NCBI RefSeq assembly: GCF_028550435.1
Contig: NZ_JAQQKV010000001.1
Span: 1,798,001-1,862,000, forward strand
Source of the DNA: Asticcacaulis machinosus
GTDB taxonomy: Bacteria > Pseudomonadota > Alphaproteobacteria > Caulobacterales > Caulobacteraceae
Length of the DNA stretch: 64,000 bases
Direction: 5' to 3'
This document shows, piece after piece, positions 8,215-17,887 of this stretch; position 1 is the stretch's first letter; the number at the start of each line of letters is the position of its first letter. A program made the position numbers and the translations under genes. The notes beneath the pieces are model-generated. The model had not been told where the DNA came from. It worked only from the letters and a program-made list of their open reading frames with translations, and made no database searches.

Positions 8215-8988
8215 CTATATCGAACTCCGCCCTTCAAAATCAGGCTCCGCCTCATAGGTCACATGGGTCAGGAACAGCCCTTCCGGCGGAGCGACCTGCC
8301 CGCAGGCGGTGCGGTCTTTGGCCTCCAGCGCCGCCTTCACATCGTCAATATCCCAGCGCCCGATGCCGACTTCGGCCAGCGTCCCCACCATCGAGCGAAC
8401 CTGGCGATGCAGGAAGGAGCGCGACGCAAACACCAGATGCACCTCATCCCCAACGCGGGCGACCCGCGCGATATCCAGCGTCTTGACTGGCGATTTGGCC
8501 TGACATTCTACATGGCGAAAAGTGGTAAAATCATGCAGCCCAATCAGGTGTTTCGCCGCCGTTTGCATGGCCTGCGCATCCAGCGGTTTCTTGACATGCC
8601 ATACCCGCCCCAGATCAAGCGCCGGCGGCGCACGGCGGTTCAGGATACGGTATAGATACATCCGCCCCGTAGCCGAAAATCGCGCTGAGAAATCATCGGG
8701 CACAAGTGCTGAGTCCAGCACCGATACCGGCTCACCCATCAGATGCGCATTGAGCGCACCCGCCACGACCTCCCCGCGATAGGTTTTTTCCAGATCAAAT
8801 GTGATTACCTGCCCGGTCGCATGGACGCCGGTATCAGTCCGCCCCGCCGCCGTCAGCCGCAAGCGCTCACCGGAAAATTTGAAGATTGCGTTCTCAAGGG
8901 CTCCCTGAACAGTCGGCAGGTCGCCCTGCGCCTGAAAGCCCTTATAGGGCCGCCCGTCATACTCAATAAGGCAGGAATAGCGCGGCAT
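8215..8988 (-). CDS. truA: tRNA pseudouridine(38-40) synthase
   Basis: Isomerises uridines 38-40 of the tRNA anticodon arm. The 257-residue protein has the family length, and the catalytic Asp52 lies in the diagnostic AAGRTDTGVHA motif. The N-terminal YDG..YKGFQ segment and the RSFLHRQVRSMVGTL segment also match TruA. The start ATG overlaps the TAA of fmt (TAATG), so the two are translationally coupled on the minus strand. Confidence 0.95.
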   Translation of the reverse strand: MPRYSCLIEYDGRPYKGFQAQGDLPTVQGALENAIFKFSGERLRLTAAGRTDTGVHATGQVITFDLEKTYRGEVVAGALNAHLMGEPVSVLDSALVPDDFSARFSATGRMYLYRILNRRAPPALDLGRVWHVKKPLDAQAMQTAAKHLIGLHDFTTFRHVECQAKSPVKTLDIARVARVGDEVHLVFASRSFLHRQVRSMVGTLAEVGIGRWDIDDVKAALEAKDRTACGQVAPPEGLFLTHVTYEAEPDFEGRSSI

Positions 8989-9920
8989 TAGTTAAGGCGA
9001 TCCCCGACGTTAAGTCCTGCCCCGTTGAGAAAGGCCGCCGCATCCTGCGCGCCCTTGCCTTCGCGCTGCACCCGCAATAGCTCGATCACCCCATTGCCGG
9101 TCGCGATGCTCAGGCCGTTACCGATAAAGGTGCCGGCGGGCTGATCGGTCATCATATCCGACACCCGCGACATCAGAACCTTAAGGCGCTGCGGGCCTTT
9201 GGCGGTATCAAGCTCGCACCAGGCCCCGGGAAAGGGCGACAGGCCGCGGATATGAAAATCCAGTTCGCGCGCCGAGCGGCTCCAGTCGATCCGCGCCTCA
9301 GCCGGTGTGATCTTGGCAGCATAAGTCACCTCTCCCGCCTGCTCGCTGCCCGCCGCCCCACCGCGCTCAATCGCCGCCAGCGCCACCGGCAACAAGGCCG
9401 CTCCCGTATGGGCCAGCTTATCATGCAGGGTCTGGGCCGTATCATCGGGAGTGATTTCGACGCGGCCGGACAGGATGATCGGGCCCTCATCCAGCCCCTC
9501 ACTCATGCGCATGACCTGCACGCCGGTAAAAGCATCGCCGGCCATGATCGCCCGCTGAATGGGGGCCGCCCCGCGCCAACGCGGCAGCAGGGAGGCATGC
9601 AGATTAAAGCAGCCCAGAGGCGGGTGATCCAGAACGGCTTTTTTCAGGATCTGACCGTAAGCCACAACGATACAGGCATCGATATCCAGCGCCTGAAATT
9701 CAGTGATGGCTTCGGCTGATTTCATGGAGGCAGGGGTGCACACCTCAATGCCCAGACTTTGCGCAAATTCATGGACGGGAGACGGTGATAACTGCTGACC
9801 GCGCCCTTTGGGTTTCGGGGGCTGGGAATAGACGCACACCACCTCATGGCCCGACGCCACCAGTTCGGCCAGAGCCTTCACCGCAAACTCAGGCGTTCCC
9901 ATAAAGGCGAGTTTCATCAT
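8988..9920 (-). CDS. fmt: methionyl-tRNA formyltransferase
   Basis: Formylates initiator Met-tRNA with 10-formyl-tetrahydrofolate for translation initiation. The protein has 310 residues. The N-terminal hydrolase fold carries the catalytic triad Asn106, His108 (FNLHASLLP) and Asp144 (SEGLDEGP). The C-terminal OB-like domain follows from about 205. It is followed by truA with overlapping stop and start codons and preceded by def, which encodes the enzyme that removes the formyl group. A strong terminator after def means fmt-truA probably has its own promoter in the short gap, or depends on read-through. Confidence 0.95.
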   Translation of the reverse strand: MMKLAFMGTPEFAVKALAELVASGHEVVCVYSQPPKPKGRGQQLSPSPVHEFAQSLGIEVCTPASMKSAEAITEFQALDIDACIVVAYGQILKKAVLDHPPLGCFNLHASLLPRWRGAAPIQRAIMAGDAFTGVQVMRMSEGLDEGPIILSGRVEITPDDTAQTLHDKLAHTGAALLPVALAAIERGGAAGSEQAGEVTYAAKITPAEARIDWSRSARELDFHIRGLSPFPGAWCELDTAKGPQRLKVLMSRVSDMMTDQPAGTFIGNGLSIATGNGVIELLRVQREGKGAQDAAAFLNGAGLNVGDRLN

Positions 9921-9926
9921 CCATCC

Positions 9927-9959
9927 TTAAAACAAAAAGCGCACCGTAAAGATGCGCTT
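9927..9959 (-). terminator. intrinsic terminator after def
   Basis: On the minus strand AAGCGCA (9959-9953) pairs with TGCGCTT (9943-9937), followed by TTTTTGTTTT. A classic Rho-independent terminator between def and fmt. Confidence 0.85.
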
Positions 9960-9990
9960 CTTTGGAATATAATGTCCGGGCAATCAAGTC

Positions 9991-10500
9991 TTAAGCCGCG
10001 CGTCTCAGCTTCTTAACCTTGGTAATGGCGCGGTCGCGCTTCAGCTTCGACAGATGGTCGATGAACAGCACGCCGTTAAGGTGATCCATTTCGTGCTGGA
10101 TGCAGGTGGCATAAAGACCATCGGCATCTTCGATAATCTCTTCGCCCTGATAGTTCAGATATTTGATCTTGACGCGGGCGGGGCGCAGCACTTCGTCATA
10201 GACTTCCGGCACCGACAGACAGCCCTCATCATAGGGGGATGTGTCTTCCGAGGCCCAGACAATCTCAGGGTTGACGAAATAGCGCGGGTGCTTTTCTTCG
10301 TTTTCCTGCAGATCCATGACGATAACCCGAACCGGCTCACCGATTTGGATGGCCGCAAGGCCAATGCCGGGGGCGTCGTACATGGTTTCCAGCATGTCAT
10401 CCATAAGGGCGCGCAACGCATCGGTCACACCACCTTCGACGGGTTTGGATATCTGCTTCAGCAGGGGATTAGGAACGGTTATGATTTCACGTATGGCCAT
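9991..10500 (-). CDS. def: peptide deformylase
   Basis: Removes the N-formyl group from nascent proteins; metal-dependent cytosolic enzyme. The 169-residue protein shows all three family motifs: GIGLAAIQ (45-52), EGCLSVP (92-98, metal ligand Cys94) and HEMDH (136-140, two metal His and catalytic Glu137). I start at the ATG at 10500 ([10 protein letters not shown]), where every homolog begins; a longer reading from about 10527 adds nine residues not expected in the family. It lies 42 bp after rmuC and ends in a strong terminator. Confidence 0.95.
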   Translation of the reverse strand: MAIREIITVPNPLLKQISKPVEGGVTDALRALMDDMLETMYDAPGIGLAAIQIGEPVRVIVMDLQENEEKHPRYFVNPEIVWASEDTSPYDEGCLSVPEVYDEVLRPARVKIKYLNYQGEEIIEDADGLYATCIQHEMDHLNGVLFIDHLSKLKRDRAITKVKKLRRAA

Positions 10501-10542
10501 GGCGTAAAAATAAGGATCACGCCGCATAACGTCAAGCGGCGA

Positions 10543-11799
10543 TCATTCTGCGGCTGACGATTCCAGTTTATTCAACAACTTAGTCTGGGTTTCAAGCTGA
10601 TTTAACTCCGGCAAGGTCTTGCCTTCGTGGTCAACGCTCAGGTCCTCGAACCGGCGCGCCTGGGTCAGCACCTTGGTCTCCAGTGAGCCGACAAAGGCAT
10701 TATATTTGCCGACCGCGGTATTCAGTGACTTGCCCAGATCAGCCACATGCCCGCCCATGACCGACAGGCGTGCATAAAGCTCACGGCCCAGTTCGGCCAC
10801 ACTTTGCGCATTTTTCATCTGATCCTCGACCCGCCAGCCATAGGCCACAGCCTTACACAGCGCAAACAGGGTGGTCGGCGTGACGATAATCACCTTACGA
10901 TCCATCGCCTCATTCATCAGATTGGGCAGCCGCTCCAGCGCCGAGGCTAAGAAACCATCGCCCGGGATGAACATGGCCACAAAATCGGGTGAAGCATCCT
11001 TAAACTGATCCCAATAGGCCTTCTGCGACAAATCCCGCACATGGGTTTGCAGGGCGCGGGCATGACGCATCAGGTGCATTTCTCGCGCCTCATCATCGAC
11101 CGCTTCCATCGCCTCCAGAAAGGCGGTCAGATTGACCTTGGCATCGATGACAAATACCCCGCCGGGCAGTTTCACCGTCACATCGGGACGCCGGCGCCCT
11201 TCTTCGGTATCGAGGTTGTGCTGCTCGGTAAAATCAAAGCGCGTCAGACCGGCGGCCTGCAACACATTGCGCAGTGTCTCCTCCCCCCACCGGCCCTGCA
11301 CGCCGGCCCCGCGCCGCAGGGCATTGGCCAGCTTGGCCGTCACATCGCGTGTGGCGGTCGACGCCGTCATCAGGTGCTCAATCTGCTGCTTCAGCCCGCC
11401 GGTATCCTTATGGCGGTTTTCTTCCATTTCCTTAACCTGAGCCTCAAAGCGCGTGAGGGTTTCCGACACGGGTTTGAGGCTGGAATCCATGCGCTCCAGT
11501 GCCAGTTTTTCGCGCGCCACAAACGATTCTTCGGCCCGTTTCAGCAGACCTTCGGCAGTTTGTTCCATAGCCTGAAACGATGCGGCCTTGAAATGCTCGC
11601 TCATGGCCGCACGGGCGTCTTCAAGGTTACGTGCCCGCTCTTTCACCTGCGCCAGTTCAGCCGTGGCATCCACCAGCCGGTCGTTCAAATCTTCATTTTT
11701 GGTGCGCAACCGGCGGGCCTCAGCCACACTGACATACCAGCCACCGGCAAAGGCCAGCGCAACTACAATGAGGACAACAGGTAGAATAATTTCGTTCAT
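10543..11799 (-). CDS. rmuC: DNA recombination protein RmuC
   Basis: RmuC-family protein of 418 residues. One N-terminal membrane anchor (about 5-23) is followed by a long coiled coil (about 30-165) and then the conserved RmuC domain. The domain contains a nuclease-like RPDVTVKLPGGVFVIDAKVN segment with the PD-(D/E)XK-type acidic and lysine residues. In E. coli RmuC limits recombination at inverted repeats. It lies upstream of def on the minus strand. Confidence 0.9.
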   Translation of the reverse strand: MNEIILPVVLIVVALAFAGGWYVSVAEARRLRTKNEDLNDRLVDATAELAQVKERARNLEDARAAMSEHFKAASFQAMEQTAEGLLKRAEESFVAREKLALERMDSSLKPVSETLTRFEAQVKEMEENRHKDTGGLKQQIEHLMTASTATRDVTAKLANALRRGAGVQGRWGEETLRNVLQAAGLTRFDFTEQHNLDTEEGRRRPDVTVKLPGGVFVIDAKVNLTAFLEAMEAVDDEAREMHLMRHARALQTHVRDLSQKAYWDQFKDASPDFVAMFIPGDGFLASALERLPNLMNEAMDRKVIIVTPTTLFALCKAVAYGWRVEDQMKNAQSVAELGRELYARLSVMGGHVADLGKSLNTAVGKYNAFVGSLETKVLTQARRFEDLSVDHEGKTLPELNQLETQTKLLNKLESSAAE

Positions 11800-11871
11800 G
11801 AAATGTTCTTATTTGATTTTTAGTGTTCTGGCAAGCATCATATACAGATTCTTATATGGGGCGAATGACCG

Positions 11872-12444
11872 ATGCACACGGCTGAGTTTTTGAAAAAGGT
11901 ACTGACTGGCCGCACACCCTGGACCTATTTTTACGTCTTTCTGATCCCGTTTGTGAACTGGTCGTTCGCCCATGTGCCGTCCATTCCCATGCCTGACGGC
12001 GGAGCCTGGCCGCCGCTGGCGATTGTCACCGGCTTTATTCTGGTGGCACGCGATTTCGCCCAGCGCGAGGTCGGCCACCATATTTTCGTCGCCGTCTTTA
12101 TCGGCATGGCGGTGTCATTTCTGATGGCCCCGCCCGCGATTGCCTTTGCCTCTGCCGCCGCGTTTTTAGTGTCGGAAGTGGTTGACTGGGCGATCTATAC
12201 CTTCAGCAAGCGCCCTTTGTCTGAGCGGGTAATGATATCGTCAATCGTCGCCGCCCCGCTCGATACCACCCTGTTTTGGGGGCTGGCGTCCTTAAGCGCC
12301 GAAGCATCGGGCACATTTACGCCGCTGACACTTCTGACCGCTGCGGCCTCCAAGCTGGTTGGGGCCTATGTGGTTTATCTGTTACTGAAGCAGCGCGAGA
12401 AAAAAGCGGCGATCACGCAGGAAAAACTACCGGATTTGTTTTAA
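11872..12444 (+). CDS. VUT-family (YhhQ-like) queuosine-precursor transporter
   Basis: Integral membrane protein of 190 residues with about six hydrophobic segments, matching the vitamin-uptake-transporter/YhhQ family (PF02592). Characteristic parts are VARDFAQREVGHH in the second loop and ASAAAFLVSEVVDWAIYTF. YhhQ imports queuosine precursors such as preQ0/preQ1 in E. coli; that function is inferred here. It is divergent from rmuC, and a small membrane-protein gene follows after 1 bp. Confidence 0.8.
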   Translation: MHTAEFLKKVLTGRTPWTYFYVFLIPFVNWSFAHVPSIPMPDGGAWPPLAIVTGFILVARDFAQREVGHHIFVAVFIGMAVSFLMAPPAIAFASAAAFLVSEVVDWAIYTFSKRPLSERVMISSIVAAPLDTTLFWGLASLSAEASGTFTPLTLLTAAASKLVGAYVVYLLLKQREKKAAITQEKLPDLF

Positions 12445-12445
12445 T

Positions 12446-12766
12446 ATGTACCGCAGTCACAATATCTTTGACCCGGAGAAGGAAGCACGCTGGTGGTGGG
12501 TCAAAATAATACTCTTCACACGCATCTATGTCGTTTTATCTGCGCTTCTAATCAGTGCGTTCGCATATTTTATTTATGATTTAAGAGGTCGTGTTGCCTT
12601 CTATTATGTCTTCATAGACGCCTTATTCTCATTAATTTATCTGCCTCACATATGGCCTGCCGGTTTGCGAACTACCATTACACATTTAACCCTTAGTAGC
12701 CTATGGGTTGCGGCACTCTGGCAAGTTGCCCCCTATGCCTGCGCATGGATTGAACGCTTAAATTAA
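12446..12766 (+). CDS. small membrane protein of unknown function
   Basis: A 106-residue protein that I do not recognise. It has about three hydrophobic segments (roughly 19-44, 53-66 and 79-98) and a charged, Trp-rich N-terminus (EKEARWWWVK). It starts one base after the transporter stop, so it is probably co-transcribed. Its stop shares the palindromic TTAA with the stop of the convergent metallopeptidase gene. Codon choice is visibly more AT-rich than in the flanking genes (TTA, CTA, ATA and AAT are frequent), which could mean recent acquisition or weak expression. Confidence 0.55.
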   Translation: MYRSHNIFDPEKEARWWWVKIILFTRIYVVLSALLISAFAYFIYDLRGRVAFYYVFIDALFSLIYLPHIWPAGLRTTITHLTLSSLWVAALWQVAPYACAWIERLN

Positions 12767-13161
12767 GCCTTCAGCGTCGCCTCAAGCCATTCCATGTCCT
12801 CATCGGACAGACCAAAGTGGTGACCGGCTTCGTGGATCAGGACGTGGCTGACAAGGTGATTAACATCAACGCCCGTCTCGATCCATTCCTCCAAAATCGG
12901 GCGGCGGAACAGGTGGATCATGGCGGGCAGATCGCCGGTCATGGCCTCAGTCTCTGCCGGTCGACCGCTATAAAGGCCCGTCAGTTCAAACGGATATTCA
13001 ATCCCCAGATCAGCCAGCATTTCTTCGGACGGAAAGTCCTCAACGATCAGGATGACGTCTTTCAAATAGCCCGCAAACGGTTCGGGCAGCTTTTGCAAAG
13101 CGGCCCGCGCCATAATTTCGATATCATCTAAAGACGGCGCGGAATTAAAATTCACTTTCAT
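12763..13161 (-). CDS. small zincin-like metallopeptidase (PF06262)
   Basis: A 132-residue cytosolic protein of the zincin-like metallopeptidase family common in alphaproteobacteria. The metal site HEAGHHFGLSD (110-120) fits HEXXHxxGxxD. The acidic, compact fold without a signal peptide is usual for this family; the physiological substrate is unknown. It overlaps the stop of the convergent membrane protein by four bases (shared TTAA). Downstream of fabI with a structured 110-bp gap between them. Confidence 0.85.
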   Translation of the reverse strand: MKVNFNSAPSLDDIEIMARAALQKLPEPFAGYLKDVILIVEDFPSEEMLADLGIEYPFELTGLYSGRPAETEAMTGDLPAMIHLFRRPILEEWIETGVDVNHLVSHVLIHEAGHHFGLSDEDMEWLEATLKA

Positions 13162-13170
13162 ATCTCGTCC

Positions 13171-13275
13171 GTAAAACCTGAATTTTGGATGAGATGCTAG
13201 GCGTCAAGCGCCGCAGGTACACATAGTACCTGCAAGCGATGACAACGCAGCAGATCGCCTAAAGGCAGGTTTTAC
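13171..13275. repeat. nested inverted repeat between fabI and the metallopeptidase gene
   Basis: Three sets of complementary arms are nested: GTAAAACCTG (13171-13180) with CAGGTTTTAC (13266-13275), TAGGCG (13198-13203) with CGCCTA (13256-13261), and GCAGGTAC (13213-13220) with GTACCTGC (13226-13233) around the loop ACATA. The 105-bp unit fills almost the whole intergenic space. It could be a small MITE-like element or a structured 3' end of the fab transcript. Confidence 0.55.
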
Positions 13276-14090
13276 CCCCCTATGTCTTCGGGAAGGCCGA
13301 CCGCATGAAAGCCCGCATCAACGTGGATGACTTCGCCGGTCGTCGAGAAGCCGAGGTCAGACGCCAGCCACAACGCCGCACCGGCCACACCTTCCATCGA
13401 GGTTTCTGCCTTCATCAGGGAGAACTGGCCCGACTTGGCGTGCAAGCCGCGGCCACCGGAGATACCGGCCAGAGACAGGGTGCGCATGGCGCCGGCCGAG
13501 ATGGCATTGGCGCGGATGCCCTTGGGGCCGAGGTCACGGGCGATGTAGCGTGTTGAGGCCTCAAGCGCCGCCTTGGCCACGCCCATGGTGTTGTAGTTAG
13601 GTATTACGCGCTCCGACCCCAGATAGGTCAGGGTCACCAGCGAGCCGCCATTTGGCATAAGCTCAGCGGCGCGGCGTGATACGTCCACGAACGAAAAGGC
13701 CGAGACGTTCAGAGCCAGCAGAAAGCCTTCGCGGGTCGTGTTTTCAACGAAGGAACCTTGCAGTTCGTTCTTGTTGGCAAAGGCGACCGAATGGATGACG
13801 AAATCGATTTCGCCGTAGATTTCCTTCAGTTTGGCAAAGGTGGCATCCATCGAGGCATCGTTGGTGACATCGCATTCGATCAGGTGCTTGACGCCAATCG
13901 ATGCGGCCAGCGGCTCAACGCGGCGCAGCAGGCTGTCACCCATGTAGGAAAACGCCATGTCGGCACCTTGCGCTGCCAGTTGCGAGGCGATGCCCCAGGC
14001 AATGGACTTGTCATTGGCCACACCCATGACCAAGCCCTTTTTGCCTTTCATCAGGTCGCCCGTAGGGAATTTCCAGCCATCATCAGACAT
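13272..14090 (-). CDS. fabI: enoyl-[acyl-carrier-protein] reductase (NADH)
   Basis: Reduces trans-2-enoyl-ACP in the last step of each fatty-acid elongation cycle. The 272-residue short-chain-dehydrogenase-fold protein has the FabI-specific cofactor site GVANDKSIAWGIA (23-35) and the catalytic Tyr166 and Lys173 in IPNYNTMGVAK, with Tyr156 ahead of it. It is the third gene of a minus-strand fabA-fabB-fabI operon, 13 bp after fabB. It is the known target class of triclosan-type inhibitors. Confidence 0.95.
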   Translation of the reverse strand: MSDDGWKFPTGDLMKGKKGLVMGVANDKSIAWGIASQLAAQGADMAFSYMGDSLLRRVEPLAASIGVKHLIECDVTNDASMDATFAKLKEIYGEIDFVIHSVAFANKNELQGSFVENTTREGFLLALNVSAFSFVDVSRRAAELMPNGGSLVTLTYLGSERVIPNYNTMGVAKAALEASTRYIARDLGPKGIRANAISAGAMRTLSLAGISGGRGLHAKSGQFSLMKAETSMEGVAGAALWLASDLGFSTTGEVIHVDAGFHAVGLPEDIGG

Positions 14091-14103
14091 CTTAAAACCT
14101 TTA

Positions 14104-15327
14104 TTACAAATCAGCTTGGGAAAGGATCAGCGACCCGTTGGTGCCGCCAAACCCGAATGAGTTCGACATGATCGATTCCAACGCGCCATCACGACGTTCG
14201 CGCAGGATCGGTAAGCCCTCAAACGCCGGATCGATCTCGTCAATGTGAGCTGACTTTGTGGCAAACGATGAGCGCATCATCAGCAGACAATAGATCGCCT
14301 CCTGCGCGCCTGCTGCCCCCAAGCTATGACCGGTCAGGGATTTGGTCGAGGAGATCAGCGGCATGGCCTCGCCGAACACGTTCTTGATCGCGCCGATTTC
14401 GCGCTCATCACCGATCGGGGTCGAGGTGCCGTGCGGGTTGAGGTAGTCGATCTTACGACCGCCCGCCATCTCCAGCGCCATTTTCATGCAGCGCTCAGCG
14501 CCTTCGCCGGAGGGGGCGACCATATCATAACCGTCGGAATTGGCGGCGTAGCCTACGATTTCGGCCCAGATATCAGCACCACGGGCCTTGGCATGTTCAT
14601 ATTCTTCCAGCACCAGAATGCCCGCACCACCGGCGATGACAAAGCCATCGCGGTTTTTATCATAGGCGCGTGAGGCGACCGAAGGCGTGTCGTTATAGCC
14701 GCTCGACATCGCGCCCATAGCGTCAAACAGGTTGGACAGCGTCCAGTCCAGTTCTTCGGTGCCGCCGGCAAACATCACGTCCTGCTTGCCCCAGGCGATC
14801 TGCTCAGCCGCAGCCCCGATGCAGTGCACGGATGTGGCACAGGCCGATGAAATTGAGTAGTTGACGCCGCGGATTTTGAACCAGGTCGCCAGCACACCCG
14901 ATGGGCCGGAGCACATGGCTTTGGGCACAGCGAACGGCCCAATACGCTTGGGCGAGCCCTTTTCGCGGGTGATATCCGCGGCCTCGACAATCGCGCTGGT
15001 AGACGGGCCACCGGCACCAAAAATAATGCCGGTGCGGTCGTTGGAAATGTCTTTTTCTTCCAACCCGGCCATGGCAATGGCCTGATCCATGGCGATATGA
15101 CCGTAAGCCAGTCCGGGCGACAGAAAACGGGCGGCGCGACGGTCAATAAGTTGCGTCCAGTCGCCAATTTTCGGCGCGGCATGAACCTGACACTTAAAGC
15201 CGCGATCCTTGTATTCGGGAGCGGCCACAATACCTGAGCGGCCTTCGCGCAAGGATGCGGTCACCTCATCGGCCCCCGTACCAATGGAGGACACAATCCC
15301 AAGACCCGTTACGACGACTCTACGCAT
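14104..15327 (-). CDS. fabB: 3-oxoacyl-[acyl-carrier-protein] synthase I
   Basis: Condenses acyl-ACP with malonyl-ACP, and in the FabA/FabB route elongates unsaturated chains. The 407-residue thiolase-fold enzyme has the catalytic triad Cys163 ([10 protein letters not shown]), His299 (NPHGTSTP) and His334 ([11 protein letters not shown]). I use the ATG at 15327 ([10 protein letters not shown]) with GAGG about ten bases upstream; an in-frame TTG six bases earlier is possible. Middle gene of the fabABI operon. Confidence 0.95.
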   Translation of the reverse strand: MRRVVVTGLGIVSSIGTGADEVTASLREGRSGIVAAPEYKDRGFKCQVHAAPKIGDWTQLIDRRAARFLSPGLAYGHIAMDQAIAMAGLEEKDISNDRTGIIFGAGGPSTSAIVEAADITREKGSPKRIGPFAVPKAMCSGPSGVLATWFKIRGVNYSISSACATSVHCIGAAAEQIAWGKQDVMFAGGTEELDWTLSNLFDAMGAMSSGYNDTPSVASRAYDKNRDGFVIAGGAGILVLEEYEHAKARGADIWAEIVGYAANSDGYDMVAPSGEGAERCMKMALEMAGGRKIDYLNPHGTSTPIGDEREIGAIKNVFGEAMPLISSTKSLTGHSLGAAGAQEAIYCLLMMRSSFATKSAHIDEIDPAFEGLPILRERRDGALESIMSNSFGFGGTNGSLILSQADL

Positions 15328-15384
15328 ATTCAATTATCCTCGCTGATCCTAAATCAATGCTCAGTTTGAGGGTTAAGCCGCCAA

Positions 15385-15903
15385 TTAAACCAGATCCTTG
15401 GCATCAAACAGGCCGACCCGCAGACCGGAGGCGCTGTAGATCAGTTTATCGTCGGCATAGACCGAGCCGTCGCCAATGCCCATGATCAGCTTACCGGCCA
15501 TGACGCGCTTCATATCGATCTTATAGGTCACTTTTTTGATGTCCGGCGTGACCTGACCGGTAAATTTCACTTCGCCGACGCCGAGGGCACGGCCACGGCC
15601 CGGATGGCCCGACCAGCCGAGGAAGAAACCAACCAGTTGCCACATGGCATCAAGCCCCAGACAGCCCGGCATGACCGGGTCACCGAGAAAGTGGCAGGCG
15701 AAGAACCACTGTTCCGGCGTAATATCCAGTTCCGCTTCGATATAGCCCTTGTTGAACGCACCGCCGTCCTTGGTGATCAGCATGATGCGATCCATCATCA
15801 ACATCGGCGGCGCCGGAAGCTGCGCATTGCCGGCCCCATACATCTCACCGCGCCCGCAGGCCAGAAGGGCTTCATAATCAAACGATGACGGACGATCGGA
15901 CAT
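15385..15903 (-). CDS. fabA: 3-hydroxydecanoyl-[ACP] dehydratase/isomerase
   Basis: Dehydrates 3-hydroxydecanoyl-ACP and isomerises the product to cis-3-decenoyl-ACP, the branch point to unsaturated fatty acids. The 172-residue hot-dog-fold protein has the FabA length and active-site His71 and Asp85 in [19 protein letters not shown]. Start at ATG 15903 with GGAG twelve bases upstream; a longer open frame to 16017 is low-complexity and not part of the protein. First gene of the fabA-fabB-fabI operon. Confidence 0.95.
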   Translation of the reverse strand: MSDRPSSFDYEALLACGRGEMYGAGNAQLPAPPMLMMDRIMLITKDGGAFNKGYIEAELDITPEQWFFACHFLGDPVMPGCLGLDAMWQLVGFFLGWSGHPGRGRALGVGEVKFTGQVTPDIKKVTYKIDMKRVMAGKLIMGIGDGSVYADDKLIYSASGLRVGLFDAKDLV

Positions 15904-16055
15904 ACGGCAATAAGACTCCGGGGGCGGCACAGCACCTGCATCACAGGTTGAGGGCGAACCGCTCAGGTTTGTAAGAACACGAAATGATGCGTTACACGAC
16001 CGCGCGCGTCGTCTCAACCCTTTTTAGTCGCCATTTGCGATGAACGAAGGTTTTA

Positions 16056-16646
16056 TCAAAGCTTTCCTGAACGAATAGACAGGGGATCAGGGCGCTCACA
16101 GACAGGTTTGGTCTGCGCGCCCCACAAAGCATCCTTATGCACCCACCCCCGCTGCGAGCCTACCCCGATCTTACACCAGCCATCCTTGCATTTATCAAGC
16201 GACACCAAAACCCGCGGCCGAATAATCGCCTTAGTACGGGCCTCAGGCTTTGGCGCAGCTTTCAGTTCCAATTTGCGGTCGGATGGGGTTAACGCATTTG
16301 TTTTCCCGGACAAAAGACTTGCCGCCACCCAGCCGGTATTGCCGTCCGGATCACAAATCAGCCGCCATTCGCGAGTCTCAGAGATGATCTGCACCGGCAG
16401 ACCTTTGACGCGGTAAGCCCACAGAATTTTATGATCCTTGGACGGGCCGGCGCGGGTGTAGATTTTATTGGAGCGCATAATGCCCCAGCGCGGCACCGGA
16501 TTGCCAGAGGGCGTATCTCCAGATGACTCAGGCGTGACAGCGCTATCATCGGCCAAAGCGGCGCTACCACCCAGCGAAACCATCAGCACCGCCGCCAAAA
16601 CCGCCAGCATCCGGTTGATTTTCCTGAAAAATGACGGCAATCGCAT
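16056..16646 (-). CDS. secreted bacterial SH3-domain protein
   Basis: A 196-residue periplasmic protein. The N-terminal signal peptide (about 1-32, with an LAVLAAVLMVSLGGSAAL core and a cut near ALA-DD) is followed by a linker and two SH3-like repeats. These contain YTRAGPSKDHKILW...GNTGWVAASLL and VSLDKCKDGWCKIGVGSQRGWVHKDALW and fit the SH3_4-type family often found in alphaproteobacteria. Such proteins are thought to bind cell wall or other envelope ligands; the ligand is unknown. The start ATG at 16646 precedes the signal peptide directly. It diverges from the 2-hydroxyacid dehydrogenase. Confidence 0.8.
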   Translation of the reverse strand: MRLPSFFRKINRMLAVLAAVLMVSLGGSAALADDSAVTPESSGDTPSGNPVPRWGIMRSNKIYTRAGPSKDHKILWAYRVKGLPVQIISETREWRLICDPDGNTGWVAASLLSGKTNALTPSDRKLELKAAPKPEARTKAIIRPRVLVSLDKCKDGWCKIGVGSQRGWVHKDALWGAQTKPVCERPDPLSIRSGKL

Positions 16647-16894
16647 GCTTAAGTCTCGACCTTGCCGCCAAGATTGATTATGGACTGTTACAGGAGTTGA
16701 TACAGGACGGGACATCGGGCTTCGGTGCAGGTTTCCATTGGGGACTTACGGCACGGTTCGGTGAACACCAATGACGCTTTCGGTCAGGTTTTAAAGACCG
16801 CAGGTTCAGATTTGGTTAACATAATCATAATAGCCCGCCACCTGAAGACTTCGGCCATTGCCTGCGAATACAACCGGAGCCACAAGACCTCATC

Positions 16895-17881
16895 ATGAGC
16901 GCCAAAAAGCTTAAAGTCTTCGTCACCGTCAAATTGCCTGACAGCGTGGAAACACGCCTGCGCGAACTGTTCGACACGACCCTGTGTCCGGACAAGCGCC
17001 CCATGCCGCGCGACAAGCTGTTGGAGGCGGCGCAAACGGCTGAGGTCATCGTGTCTTCAATCAATGATCAGATTGATGCCGATTTTTTTGCCACCGCCGG
17101 TGAACAGCTTAAAATGGTCGCTAATTTCGGCGTCGGTTACGACCACATCGATATCCAGAGCGCCGCCGACAAAGGCATCATCATCACCAACACCCCCGGC
17201 GTCCTGACCGAAGATACCGCCGAAATGACGATGGGCCTGATACTGGCTGTGGCGCGCCGCTTTGTCGAAGGCGCCGAAACGGTTCAGCGCGGTGAATTTT
17301 CGGAATGGTCACCGACCTTCATGATGGGCCGGCGTATCTATGGTAAGCGTCTGGGCATTATCGGCATGGGCCGCATCGGTCAGGCCCTGGCCCGCCGCGC
17401 CAAGGCCTTTGGCATGAGCGTCCATTACCATAACCGCAAGCCGGTCAGCGCCCGCATCGCCGAAGAAATTGGGGCGACCTACTGGGATAATCTCGACGAC
17501 ATGCTGCCGCGCATGGATGTGGTCTCGGTCAACTGCCCGCGTACATCGGAAACCTTTCATTTGCTCAATGCCGAGCGCCTCGGCCTTTTGTCGCCCACCG
17601 CCATCATCGTCAATACGGCACGCGGTGAGATTATCGATGAGACGGCCCTCGCCCATCTGCTGCGCGAACATAAGATCGCGGGCGTCGGCCTTGATGTCTA
17701 TGAGCGCCTGCCGGGCATCAATCCGGAACTGTTCGGCCTGCCCAATGCGGTGCTGTTGCCGCACATGGCCTCCAGCACCATCGAAGCCCGTCAGGACATG
17801 GGCGACCGGGTGATCCTGAACATCAAGACCCTTCAGGACGGCCACCGCCCGCCCGACCGGGTTATTCCGGCGATGATTTGA
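16895..17881 (+). CDS. D-isomer-specific 2-hydroxyacid dehydrogenase (glyoxylate reductase-like)
   Basis: NAD(P)H-dependent reductase of 328 residues interconverting 2-oxo acids and D-2-hydroxy acids, most like glyoxylate/hydroxypyruvate reductases. The Rossmann motif is GMGRIGQA (157-164). The catalytic Arg243 (NTARGEIID) and His290 (LLPHMASST) are present, with an acidic residue near 270 in LDVYE. The usual HIGSAT of the family is HMASST here, a known variant. Followed by a hairpin and a type-A palindromic repeat. Substrate specificity cannot be assigned more finely. Confidence 0.85.
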   Translation: MSAKKLKVFVTVKLPDSVETRLRELFDTTLCPDKRPMPRDKLLEAAQTAEVIVSSINDQIDADFFATAGEQLKMVANFGVGYDHIDIQSAADKGIIITNTPGVLTEDTAEMTMGLILAVARRFVEGAETVQRGEFSEWSPTFMMGRRIYGKRLGIIGMGRIGQALARRAKAFGMSVHYHNRKPVSARIAEEIGATYWDNLDDMLPRMDVVSVNCPRTSETFHLLNAERLGLLSPTAIIVNTARGEIIDETALAHLLREHKIAGVGLDVYERLPGINPELFGLPNAVLLPHMASSTIEARQDMGDRVILNIKTLQDGHRPPDRVIPAMI

Positions 17882-17887
17882 GAATAC

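Noticed and set aside
8110-8655. 181-codon plus-strand frame
   Set aside because: Runs through the repeat element and antisense to truA.
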